Source: Chara braunii
Taxonomy: Eukaryota > Streptophyta > Charophyceae > Charales > Characeae
DNA length: 22,260 bases
Assembly (NCBI GenBank): GCA_003427395.1
Contig: BFEA01000130.1
Location: forward strand, 223,986-246,245
Direction: 5' to 3'
The notes under the pieces were generated by a model. That model saw only the letters and a program-made list of their open reading frames with translations, made no database searches and had not been told where the DNA came from. Positions 1 to 8,570 of the stretch are shown here, one piece after another. The translations under genes and the position numbers were made by a program. Position 1 is the first letter of the stretch. Each line of letters opens with the position of its first letter.

Positions 1-67
<67 letters not shown>
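1..67. repeat. (GA)n microsatellite
   Basis: Uninterrupted GA dinucleotide repeat running off the left edge of the window, so its true length is unknown. Confidence 0.99.
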
Positions 68-69
<2 letters not shown>

Positions 70-904
70 ATGCAGTTGACAATTGTTCAAACCAGGACAT
101 AAAACAATGAATAGAGAGGGGATGGGTAAAATCCACAAACCATGACAAAGAATGAGCCCCAAGAGACCTTGCATTCTCGATGCAAGGAATTACAGTGCAT
201 AGTAGAGGAGATGAAGTCAACTGCATGGAAACGACAACTGCTCAACAACAAGACAGCCGAACATGACGCAGGACATGCAGTTCATGCTGTCAAAACAATG
301 GTGGTGGTGGCAAAGAGGAGCAGGGAGTGTAGTCGTAGTAAAACCATCACCGCTCCCTTGCCACAGGTCCACCCAGTAATGAACATCGCCAGCCATAACC
401 TTGGTGTCCTTCTATATGGCCTTGCTCTCTGAACGCCACTGGAGACGACTGTTGTCAAAATGGCAAAATGTGTCATTTACCGTTGATAGCTGCTTTGACA
501 GAGAAACATGACATTCCTCCTGTCTATCGTCTTTGAGCGCGTCATGACTGGTGAGTGTCTCATTCCTTGAAACGCAGTAAGAACTATCATGCTTTCAACC
601 TAAACTCCCCTACTCAGTTTACAAGGGTCCTTCTCCACTCTCCATTGCTCCTTGTGGCGCCCCCCTCATTTTCCATGTTCCACTGTGTTTTCCTAGCGTT
701 GTTGTCGTCTCCAACAGGCTGTACTGTAGGAGACGACAACAGGCTGTGCTAAGGATTCCATTGTGTTCATCCCCGTATTACCATATTTCCAACCGATCAT
801 CGCCGTGTCATCTTGTTACTTATCTATGGAGTGATTCCAACTGTCCATGAAAACCTTCTCGCCTCTGGTAAGCATGCTTTCCTGTACGGTAGTTTCGAGG
901 GTTG
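68..904. other. unassigned DNA with one short perfect hairpin
   Basis: No open frame here resembles a known protein. The only structure noticed is a perfect 12-bp inverted repeat (701-712 against 729-740, 16-nt loop), with the 10-mer aacaggctgt repeated in the loop and just after the stem. Confidence 0.6.
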
Positions 905-1058
905 AAAAGTCTAACATCCTTCCATACCACAACGCTCATAAAAGGACTGCCAGTGATATACTGGAGGCAGGTGGGGATGACGTCAAGTTCGCACGGCCCT
1001 TTTGGGATGGGCTACAAGCGTGCTACAATGGCAATGACAATAGGAAGCAAGGCTTTAA
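905..1058 (+). pseudogene. rrn18: mitochondrial SSU rRNA (rrn18) fragment, left part (NUMT)
   Basis: This stretch carries universally conserved small-subunit rRNA blocks in the right order: gactgccagtgata (about 943-958), ggtggggatgacgtcaagt (about 970-988) and gtgctacaatgg (1020-1031). The version ending in caatggcaatgacaataggaagcaaggc is like plant mitochondrial 18S rRNA rather than plastid 16S. Mismatches and short indels show it is a nuclear copy, not a working gene. The left limit is approximate, because similarity fades before about 940. It stops at TTTAA (1054-1058), where a small transposon begins, and resumes after 1391. High confidence that it is SSU rRNA; slightly lower that the source is mitochondrial. 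Confidence 0.88.
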
Positions 1059-1220
1059 GACCACCAGTACATGCCATACATCGGCCGCGGGCCCCTTTCG
1101 GAGGCCGAAACTCGATGCCGCCTGCTGATGCTTTTCATTGACGGTTTGCCGACCTAAAACTTTTTGGACCAGGCGATGAGTTCCTCTTAGCAAGGCTGAG
1201 GCCGTGTAAGGGCGGTTTAA
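1055..1220. mobile_element. TTAA-flanked MITE, copy A
   Basis: A 166-bp unit (flanks included) bounded by TTAA on both sides. The left end reads TTAA then gaccaccagtacat; the right end reads gtgtaagggcggt then TTAA, giving imperfect inverted ends. Interior blocks near the right end (ggcgatgagttcc, aaggctgaggcc) are shared with the copies at 1217-1394 and 8964-9160. There is no coding capacity, so it is a nonautonomous DNA transposon. It sits inside the mitochondrial rRNA fragment and shares its right TTAA with copy B. TTAA target duplications are typical of piggyBac, Kolobok and some Sola elements; the superfamily is not determined. Confidence 0.8.
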
Positions 1221-1394
1221 AGCACCAGTACACCACACATCGGCCCGCGGGTGTCAGCACGAAACCGGCATGACTTCGGAGGCTGCCAACTTTTTTTTTC
1301 TTTGACGGCACCCCATGCAGCACCACCCCTCCGAGTTTTGGTTGTGGCGACAAAAAACTTTCTGCAAGGCTGGGGCCTTGTACTTGCGGTTTAA
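1217..1394. mobile_element. TTAA-flanked MITE, copy B
   Basis: A 178-bp unit (flanks included) directly abutting copy A. The left end is TTAA-agcaccagtacacc and the right end is cttgtacttgcggt-TTAA. Near the right end aaggctggggcc matches copy A (aaggctgaggcc) and copy C (aaggctgggacc). Three TTTAA sites separate flank, A, B and flank, as expected if B inserted into one of the target duplications made by A, or the reverse. No coding capacity. Confidence 0.8.
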
Positions 1395-1440
1395 AGCGTA
1401 GAGATTCCTGAAACATTGCCTCAGTTCCCTGAGTACATTT
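1391..1440 (+). pseudogene. rrn18: mitochondrial SSU rRNA fragment, right part (NUMT)
   Basis: After the two MITEs the rRNA similarity resumes: attgcctcagttc (about 1416-1428) is the conserved block that follows the left part in mitochondrial 18S rRNA, and taaagcgtagagattcc corresponds to the linking segment. Removing 1059-1394 would rejoin the rRNA with a single TTTAA at the joint. Similarity is lost after about 1440. Confidence 0.75.
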
Positions 1441-3027
1441 ACTTCAGAACCTGTAGCGGACACCAAGGGCGATGGTCTGCATTCGTGTAGACCAGCTGTT
1501 GTGACCCTAGCACACATCATGTTATCCTCCACTGGTGGTTCTTCTTGGTACAGGTGGTTCTTTTTTACTTCTCTTTTCCTCTTTCATGGCAGAGGTGGTT
1601 GTTGTGGACTACACGCACGCTCTGTCTTACACCATTGTGCCCGTAATGTTTGTTCTATCGATCTACAACACGTAAACGACCAGTACTGGGACCCTTCTGC
1701 TCGAACTTGCAGCCCTACACAGTGAGACCGTGGAAAGGTTGGGTCTACAGGACCCAAGGGAGGTACCCTAGTGTGGCACCAAATTCCGAGTGTCGCCTGA
1801 CTGAAAAAGAAAACAGAGATGGAGGTTATGGTCTACTTTAGCAGGGGAGAATGTAAGAAAGAGAGAAAGCCCATGAACCGAAATTCGGCCCAAACCACAT
1901 GCATATCAGTGTGGAACTTTTAGGTTTGGCAAAATAGGTTCCGCCGTACTGCTAATTCAAGCTTCTGAAGGGTTCCATTGCATGCAATTTGGGGCAAACC
2001 AAGTGCCAGTGATGGTCACAGTCTTCAGAAAAGAATGCCCAACAAGGGTTAACATAGGATCGCAGAAAGGCTTAGCATGCCCATAGGAAAAGGCTTGCGG
2101 CCAGGCGAATTGCGGCTGCCACGTTTCAGATTTCTCAGGAGCAGACAACAAATCCGCATCCCGAAAAAGAGGCTGGGACTCACTGGTCCTTTCGGACATC
2201 CATTTAAATTGGAATGGTACAGAAAAGATTAGCATGACCCCTGCACAAGGATGACACACAAGGATGGTAGATAGGGACAGTGGGAATCTCTTCCCTTTTC
2301 TTTTTTTTTTTGTTGTTGTTGTTATGACTGGGGCCCCCGGGAAATGAGTCAAACTATATAGCCTAGGCATCAAGGGCAGTGTCTAATGGCCCCTCCCTAG
2401 CCAAGGCCTAACCTCATGACATCCCCTCGAGAAGCCCAGGTTACCTACCTAGTGATACTGTTGTTGTGGCTATTCTGAATGTCGTTTGATTGGATGCTAG
2501 TCTGCTGGGATCCTAGCCTCTGTCGTCAGTGGGTGGGGTCTATGTTCCAGTCATCCATCACCTCACCTCGGTCATGAGCTAGACCCCTCTGTAGTTATTA
2601 TAGGGTTGTAAATGGCCCTTGCTCTCCGTCATTAGTATGTACTAGGCCACCGTCCTTTCCATTACTTCCGTCAGGTCGCTATTAGAATCTTGTACGAGGA
2701 TGGGATGCAGACAATCCTATCTCAGAGCATCCCCCTCAGACAGCCCCCACTGCAGGTTCCCCAACGATCTCCTCTTCTAGAGCCAGTCTACTAACACCCC
2801 ACCTACTAGGATCCCTAAGACAACCCCAACTGCATCTTCCCCCCCAATACCCTCCAGCAGAGCTCGTCCCAACCAGCCCACCCCCCAAACAGGACCCCGT
2901 CACCCCACCAAGTACCTTGTCCCCCCTAAGCAGAGCCCTAATCCTACCTGCATCTGTTTATGCGCTGCTCTAGACTGGAGGACAAGTGCATGGGGTGACA
3001 AATTAGCACCAACCAATCGTACACAGG
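1441..3027. other. unassigned intergenic DNA
   Basis: No recognisable coding exon or RNA gene. It contains a T-rich run (about 2298-2322) and a C-rich, low-complexity stretch (about 2700-2940). The open frames present show no family motifs. Confidence 0.5.
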
Positions 3028-3240
3028 GGAGACTGAGGGCAGACAGAATCGAACCTGCAACCTTCCCGTTGCAATGCCAGAGCTCTACCCACTGAGCTAC
3101 CACGTACTTTCTTACCAACTGGCTTTCTTGAAGGTAAGACGCCAAGCATGCCACAGGCGCTATCGTGGCGGCAATGGGAGTTGAGCTCACAACCTCTCGA
3201 GTGCCGCTTGAGCGCCTCACCAACTGAGCTACACCCAGTC
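3028..3240 (-). mobile_element. dimeric tRNA-derived SINE (two tRNA-like heads)
   Basis: Two tRNA-like units lie in tandem on the minus strand. The upstream unit (about 3165-3238) has a Pol III box-A-like tagctcagttggtgag, with a degenerate box B near 3177-3189. The downstream unit (about 3038-3108) has box A tagctcagtgggtagagc (3082-3099) and a good box B, ggttcgattc (3046-3055), at tRNA-like spacing, with TGC at the anticodon position. Box A sites are about 132 nt apart. Acceptor and anticodon stems do not pair well, so these are not working tRNA genes. Two Pol III-type heads in tandem fit a dimeric tRNA-derived SINE; two adjacent decayed tRNA genes are the alternative. The 3' end and tail are not defined. 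Confidence 0.65.
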
Positions 3241-3250
3241 TCAGTTCTAT

Positions 3251-3292
3251 CTTTTTTTGTTTTTTGTTATTTTTTTGTTTTTTTTTAATAAG
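3251..3292. repeat. T-rich tract
   Basis: Runs of T broken by single G or A bases, just upstream, on the minus strand, of the first tRNA-like unit. It could be the A-rich tail of another minus-strand retroposon or simple low complexity. Confidence 0.8.
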
Positions 3293-4180
3293 ACACACAC
3301 CCCTTCTATTCTGGGGGGCACCAGTCCGGTTACCTATCACCAGCAAGCATGTTTTGTAACCAGAGATCGAGGGGGAATAGACGAGAGAGGTGGTCAGCCA
3401 CTCCGTTCAGGCCCTAGCCGCCCAGCAAGGGGGGTACCGCTCCAGTGTGTCCCTCCCCTCATACCCCAACCCTTCTTAGGGGGTTGCCCTGCTGGCCGGG
3501 AAGCTTACAAGCAGTCCCGGTCGTGCAGCAGTGTAACGTCCAGAGAGGTGCGGCGCGGGGCGCAGGGGGGGGCGGCTTCCCTAGCAGTCCAACGGGCCGC
3601 ATGTCATCCTGAAGTCATCCAGTTGCTGCTTCCCACAACATTGTCATCATTTGTGTAGTCTTTTTCTTCTCGGTTGGAGGGAGACAGGGAGGAAGCAATT
3701 GAGAGTCCGGTTTTCGGTTGGACCATATCTGTGAAAGAGCATGCTGCATCATCTGAAACATGTTCAGAAAACAAAGCCTTGAGGTGGTCCTATTGGCTGC
3801 ATCATCTCCACGGTTTCTTTCGTTAAATTGCATTAATAATGAGTCACAGGCACAAAGACATGCTGGACATTAAATGCAGCAGTTCGGATATCTCAAGGGC
3901 CCGCCTGGACGCAGAAGCTACGGTGAATAGAGCCTTACACAAGTACACTGTCAGAAGCCAAGAACATAGATTTGAAAAAAAATGAGACCATCCATCCGGG
4001 GCAAAACCTGGAATAGTCCCATAGAAACAAAGATCATGGTGACATATTTAAGATTCTACATAAACTTTTGGTTGGCTAAACATGGATCAACTGTAGTGAC
4101 TGTTCTAATCAGTTTAATATCTGATCCATGGTCCATAGGATCACACGATATTAAATTAATACTTCTGGGCTACAAAGTTA
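3293..4180. other. unassigned DNA
   Basis: GC-rich, with G runs, up to about 3600, then AT-richer. No exon, RNA or transposon end was recognised. Confidence 0.5.
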
Positions 4181-4203
4181 AAAAAATAAATAAATAAATA
4201 AAT
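4181..4203. repeat. (AAAT)n microsatellite
   Basis: About five tandem AAAT units (aataaataaataaataaat). Confidence 0.9.
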
Positions 4204-4809
4204 TCTATGCTGTATATCCCACTGTAAAAAGTACTAAAAACCAGCCGGCACACACGTCAACCACAAACTCTGGTGGCACCTGCCTCTGCTAGACTACCGT
4301 CTTCACCCGAACACAACGCCTGCTCATTATCGCTGTAACTAGACTGAAACTTTTGCACGAAATACGGCTATAATGACCGGGCATTCTATTCGGGGGAAGA
4401 TGGTAGCATGGTTGGTATGTACTCTGCTGTCAAGTTTATCGACATGAAGGAGGCTCGCACCTCTGAGGCCGGCTCAGGTCCTCACGACAATGTACATTCC
4501 GCACGTGTTTTTGGCAATCTGAGAGTCCATGTCTTTCGCTACACAAAATCGCAACTTCTGCAGTCATAACTTACGTGTTCCGATTGACTGAGAGCGCAGA
4601 AGTGTCACCTATCTATTTCTCCGAACACGACCTCCTGAGTACCTATGATATTTACCTACTTACCGCGTCTGCCAGCATGTGATGCCAGCGGGAAATGGGC
4701 ATAACTCGTTACAACAGTTTTTAGTTCCTGTCACTTCCTGGTGCATCCCCCCTATCACAAATCAACCCGACTTCTGGACCAGTCATACACCACGAGAAAA
4801 AATAAAAAA
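4204..4809. other. unassigned DNA
   Basis: A frame of about 65 codons is open on the plus strand around 4370-4570, but it has no recognisable motif and no convincing splice context. Nothing else is supported. Confidence 0.45.
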
Positions 4810-4811
4810 AG

Positions 4812-5145
4812 GTGACAAAAACATCGTCTTTCTTTTACTGCATTTTTCTTTCTTTCACAGTTCTGCAGTTTTGGTGAAGAGTACCACGTTCGCTTTTCAG
4901 CGCACCTGCACTTCCTTCTTCGCTTTTTATTCTCATTTTCACCCTTCGGACTTTTTCTTTGAGGGTCTTACGGTGCAGGGTACAAACAGAGTAAAATGAC
5001 ACAAACTTATGTTCTTCTTTTACTGCATTCTATGCCATTCTTCCTTTTTGCAGTTTTAGTGAAGGGTTTCTCACCTTTGCACATTCTTGTATACTCTTTT
5101 CAGCGCACCTGCACATTTTTGTCAGGGTGCACGGTACGTCTAATT
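4812..5145. repeat. imperfect tandem duplication (~185-bp period)
   Basis: Two pyrimidine-rich copies are laid head to tail. Shared anchors are cttttactgcatt at 4832 and 5017, gcagttttagtgaag-like text at about 4865 and 5050, and cttttcagcgcacctgcac at 4893 and 5096. The spacing grows from 185 to 203 because copy 2 has about 20 extra bases. Noncoding; it abuts the 3' end of the RING-like frame. Confidence 0.8.
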
Positions 5146-5562
5146 AAGACCCTCACGACAGATAGGACAACTATCATAAGGATGCGGGCGATGGTAGCAC
5201 CCCTCCCGTTGATCTACCGGACGAAAACCATTCAGGTAAGCAAGTTTGTCACAGCAGGAGGCAGGGCGGCTAGCATCAACCATACCTCTCAAGCATGCAC
5301 GACAGAGAGCATGCCGGTTGCAGTCCATGACAATTGTGGGGCGTTCACCATCACAGTTAAGTGCACATTCGCTATAGCGCCCGTAGGCACAAATGGGACA
5401 TACTGCATCTGGATGTAGAGGATGTTCACAATCCGGATACAGGTGGCATCCCTGCCGACAGCGAGCCCGAAACATTATATGGTTGTAGTGATGTCGACAA
5501 AGTCGATGCTTTCCACAACCAAGTGGAACTGTGTCAGTGATCTCACAAAGGAGGAGGTCACA
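5140..5562 (-). CDS. tandem RING-like Cys/His finger protein, C-terminal part
   Basis: A 140-residue minus-strand segment ending at TAG (5140-5142) is packed with spaced Cys and His. Finger 1 reads C-x4-C-x9-C-x2-H-x2-C-x2-H-x9-C-x3-C. Finger 2 reads C-x3-C-x10-C-x2-H-x2-C-x2-C-x12-C-C, with the core CNRHALCRAC. Each is followed by an HPxxxxCPIC-type segment (HPDAVCPIC, HPYDSCPIC), suggesting duplication of a module of about 77 residues. The core C-x2-H-x2-C-x2-C/H is like RING fingers of ubiquitin E3 ligases, but spacing is not canonical, so function is inference. The frame stays open upstream to 6036, but that part is antisense to low-complexity repeats and the Josephin-like frame and is probably not translated. 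It may be the C-terminal half of that protein after a frameshift or an unseen intron. No closer family is recognised. Confidence 0.55.
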   Translation of the reverse strand, partial: CDLLLCEITDTVPLGCGKHRLCRHHYNHIMFRARCRQGCHLYPDCEHPLHPDAVCPICAYGRYSECALNCDGERPTIVMDCNRHALCRACLRGMVDASRPASCCDKLAYLNGFRPVDQREGCYHRPHPYDSCPICREGLN

Positions 5563-5599
5563 AGGTGTTAGTGCAGCATGTGGGGTAATGAAGACTAAA

Positions 5600-5865
5600 G
5601 CACGCACCGTGACAGACATGGCGGTAGGCACAGAGACAGACACAGAAACGGGCATGGAGACACGTGTGGAGGCAGGCATAGAGACGTGCAAAGGCGGGGA
5701 TGAAAGTACACGAGGTACCCATAAGGTCAATAACCTGGAAGGAGACAAACACAAAAACAGGCGCAAAGCCAGGTACGGAGGCAGGCACAGAGATAGGTTT
5801 AGAGGCGAGCATGGAAGTACACAAGGTACCCATAATAGGGTCAATGACCTGGAACAATTGTAGGT
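5600..5865. repeat. degenerate minisatellite with a 111-bp duplication
   Basis: On the plus strand, short purine-rich units resembling ggcacagagac and ggcatggagac recur (5625-5700, 5775-5815). The block gaaagtacacgaggtaccc (from about 5702) recurs as ggaagtacacaaggtaccc (from about 5813), a period of 111. On the minus strand it reads as Val/Ser/Pro-rich text between the Josephin-like and RING-like parts. Confidence 0.75.
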
Positions 5866-5917
5866 TGAGATCACAAATGGCAGTAATAGTTTGCACCATA
5901 GCACCGCCATTCCATAA

Positions 5918-6595
5918 TTATGAAGAGCCGGAGGCACGGACAAGAGCGGTGTAGCGGCCAGGAGTACGTAGAATATAGACACAAATGTGCGAACAGTGGT
6001 CCGGGTCGCTACCCGAAGGGGCACACTGCATATCAAGCCGGCGCCTTATCAAAGCAGTCTCAAAAACATTGAATCCCCCATGTCGAGTGTAATTACTATC
6101 CTGTGAGGGATACAGAGTCAGGTTATCACCATATAACTCACGTTCCCGAGCGACAAGATCGGAAGCAATGGTCAAGAAATCACAGTGAGTATATGGTTCA
6201 CGACGATAAGCTTGTAGGCAGATGTTAGTAGCAGCGAGGCCACACAAATTCGGTGGTGGCCGGTCGGGCGGATTTTCGATAGAATCTCCTGCAGTCCCCT
6301 TGCCAAGTTCATCCTCGGATGGTCCCTTGCCATCATCCCTCCTATTTTGTGTTTGCCGCGTTGCAGAACGGTCTGCAGTCGAAGAGCGTTGCAGGCGTGG
6401 TACAGATGCTGGGGGCGACAAAAGACGGGAAGTGGATGTTGGGGAAGGTCGAGGTGGGGAGAATGAACGGGTTCTTCTTCGTCCAAGAACACAGATGGAG
6501 GAAAGGGGAGTAAGCTGAGGTTGGGGAGTAAGCCGAAGGCGACGTTTAAGATGGTGAAGTAGGTTTTCTGCATAGGCAGAACAAGATGAAAACAT
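5918..6595 (-). pseudogene. Josephin-like cysteine protease domain protein (probably inactive)
   Basis: A 225-codon frame. Residues 1-115 are basic and Ser/Pro-rich. Residues 117-220 resemble a Josephin domain (ataxin-3-type deubiquitinase). Cys118 sits in LCGLAATN, in the place of the family's C-x-x-H-A-x-N-N helix, followed by a TIASDLVARERELYG segment like the conserved IAxxLDxxE helix. GGFNVFETALIRRRLDM then matches the segment before the histidine strand. In the family the His precedes a W/Y-x-x strand; here the text is GRYTALV, with Arg214 (codon CGC, one transition from CAC) where His is expected. The oxyanion Gln about five residues before the Cys is also absent. A single TAG separates the frame from an open Ser/Thr/Pro-rich frame upstream, and it ends at TAA just after the domain. 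The ATG at 6595 may be accidental. Best read as a decayed or non-catalytic copy; the family call is by eye. Confidence 0.5.
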
Positions 6596-7150
6596 CTATG
6601 TGGACAAAGTAGTTTGTAGATTAGGAAGAGAGGTAAAGGATGAAGACAAAACCAGGAGAGGTAGGAGTGGTGAAGACAGTCGTGGTAGGGTAGTCGGAAG
6701 GTGGGTAACAGACGGAGATAAAACCAGGGGAAATAAAGACGGTGAAGACGAGGGGGATGAAGTTAGGGGTGGTGAAGTGGCTGAAGCAGAGAGAGGAGGG
6801 GCAATCGAAGGTGAGACCCGAAGAGGGGACTCTGCAGGTGGTAATGCAGGCATGGCCACGTATGCCATGGAGGAACACACCGAGACCAAGGGCGACACAA
6901 CAATTGCGGGTCGAGTTGCTCCCGCGGAATTAATCGTAGAAGCAACCGAGGCCGATGATGAAGAGGTTGCGAACCGAAAATGGGCAGCCAGGATCACAAT
7001 CGACATGGAAGGGGTTACTAAGACTGATAAGGACGCAGGTGCGGCAAACGCAGGTAATGAAGAAGAGGCTGTGATAGGTGTGACATGTACCGGTAATGAA
7101 GAAGGCGTTGTGACAAACGTAGTTCGAGGACAGTGTGTGGATGCCCGAGA
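6596..7150 (-). pseudogene. Ser/Thr/Pro-rich linker or N-terminal region in frame with the Josephin-like domain
   Basis: The minus strand is open in the same frame as the Josephin-like domain, with one TAG (6596-6598) between them. The translation is rich in Ser, Thr, Pro and Val with repeating VTP/SSLP motifs, mucin-like. The frame continues to 7405, but above about 7150 it is antisense to unrelated sequence and the reverse-transcriptase fragment and is unlikely to be real. The opposite strand is also open (6600-7175), giving an acidic Gly/Glu/Thr-rich translation. Composition alone can explain both, so coding status is uncertain. Confidence 0.3.
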
Positions 7151-7332
7151 AAGCAGGTGGTGTATAAACCATTGAAGCATGTTGCAGAACCAGCTGGAGA
7201 GGCCGGTCACATGTGCATGGTACCTGTGCTGACGTTTACGACTATAGGAAGTCCATCCTTTCGCAAGCGTTCTTGTAGAGTGCCCGCGAAAAAACACGCA
7301 GCGTGTGAGCATCGCTGCTGCAATTTTGAAAT

Positions 7333-8153
7333 CGTACCAGTTGTTGCAAACATACTCAAACCTAGTAAGTTGTATAACAATCTTCCTCATGACCGTATTT
7401 ATCATAATGTATCAAAAGCGGTTGAGGACGCCCTATACATATGCCTTACAACAACACACACAGGGGCGTACACATCCTCTTACCCTTCACATGATTGTTA
7501 AAGGGCCCCATCAAGGGGAGTGGATGGTTCATACGGGACCACACACCTTGACCGTTTCCCAAATTCTTGAACATCTCCATTTCATTGTCACAAACACGTA
7601 TCTTTATGCACCGGACGACACCTTGCGACATCAACTGATTGGCATCCCGATGAGGACTAATTCTGGTCCGGAGATAGCTAATTTGACGTTGTATTGGGAT
7701 GAGGCTCGGTTTGTTGATGACCTCCAGCGGCGTGATCTTCGCGCAACTCAATGGTATGCGTTCACATACCGCTTGATCGATGATGTTCTCTCATGGGGAC
7801 ATCTGCCACCACCGTCAGAGCACTATGGCCCCGAATGGAAGGAGACCACAACGCCTAATGGCTCTTGCACATTGTTGGGCGCACGCCTCTAGGTCGGCCC
7901 TGGCGGATCCCTGCGTACGAGTGTCTTTGACAAAGCAGCTGAATGAAATTTCCTTGTTATTTGTTATCCTAGTGCTACGTCTAATGTCCCTGCACACCAG
8001 CCAGGATATTATAAAGGAGTATATAAAGATCTAGATAAAACTACAAGGAGTATTGATAAGGATGAGGATCTGTTAGGACAGGAGGCTGCATTTAAAACCT
8101 CCCTAGTATTGATTCTTCAACGTATTTTACGCTTTATGCCTCTTGCCCTATAG
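7333..8153 (+). pseudogene. reverse transcriptase fragment, probably Penelope-like element
   Basis: RT palm motifs appear in order on the plus strand. A motif-A-type block, KLYNNLPHDRI (about 7365-7400), lies in one frame. After a frame change near 7480-7500 come motif B, GIPMRTNSGPEIAN (7641-7682), and motif C, YRLIDDVL (7767-7790). After TAG (7890) the same frame continues with a recognisable extension (TSVFDKA, YPSATSNVPAHQP), another stop (TGA, near 7945), and a last stop at 8151. The G-I-P-M-G-T-N type motif B and YRxIDDVL motif C belong to an RT group I associate with Penelope-like elements; that assignment is inference. Where motif A should have its metal-binding Asp (D-x-S-x-L-Y), the text reads K-P-S-K-L-Y, so it is inactive as well as frameshifted. 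No endonuclease domain was recognised; the copy looks 5'- and 3'-truncated. Confidence 0.8.
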
Positions 8154-8159
8154 GCGCGT

Positions 8160-8520
8160 ATTCATTTTTTTTGTTGGAGAAAAATATGACTCTATGCGAT
8201 TATTCAAGCGGGCGGACAACAGCTTCAAGTCCAAACTGGTCAATTTTATGGCAATTGTGACTTTTCAATTTTATATAGCCTGATACAAAAATCATTATAT
8301 ACGAAGTAACTATGATTCATTTAAACTCTAAACTATTTTTAGTCGGACACGTAATGAACTTTTTTTTATTTTAGAAATCAACATTTTGATCTTTTTTTTT
8401 TTTTTTAATACAGAATTGAGAGTACTTATATAATTTTTTACATCAATCAAATTTGAATGAAATTTTAGCTATTACAAAAAAAATGAAGAATATTAAGTTA
8501 GTCAACATTTTGAGTTCAAC
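8160..8520. other. AT-rich block of unknown origin
   Basis: Clearly more AT-rich than its surroundings, with homopolymer T runs (8393-8406) and no open frames of note. It lies directly beside the plastid trnA fragment, so it may be plastid spacer that came with it, or the 3' region of the RT element. No diagnostic motif was seen. Confidence 0.5.
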
Positions 8521-8570
8521 GTCCCCGGGAAACCTGTTCCCTTTTTCGATTTTCGGAGTTTAGTACCCAG

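Noticed and set aside
847-1128. 93-codon plus-strand frame
   Set aside because: It overlaps the mitochondrial rRNA fragment and the start of MITE copy A, so it is not a protein gene.
2900-3346. 148-codon minus-strand frame with VAQLVRRSSGTREV and VAQWVELWHCNGKVAGSI text
   Set aside because: This is the familiar accidental translation of tRNA-derived SINE heads; the DNA is explained by the two tRNA-like units.
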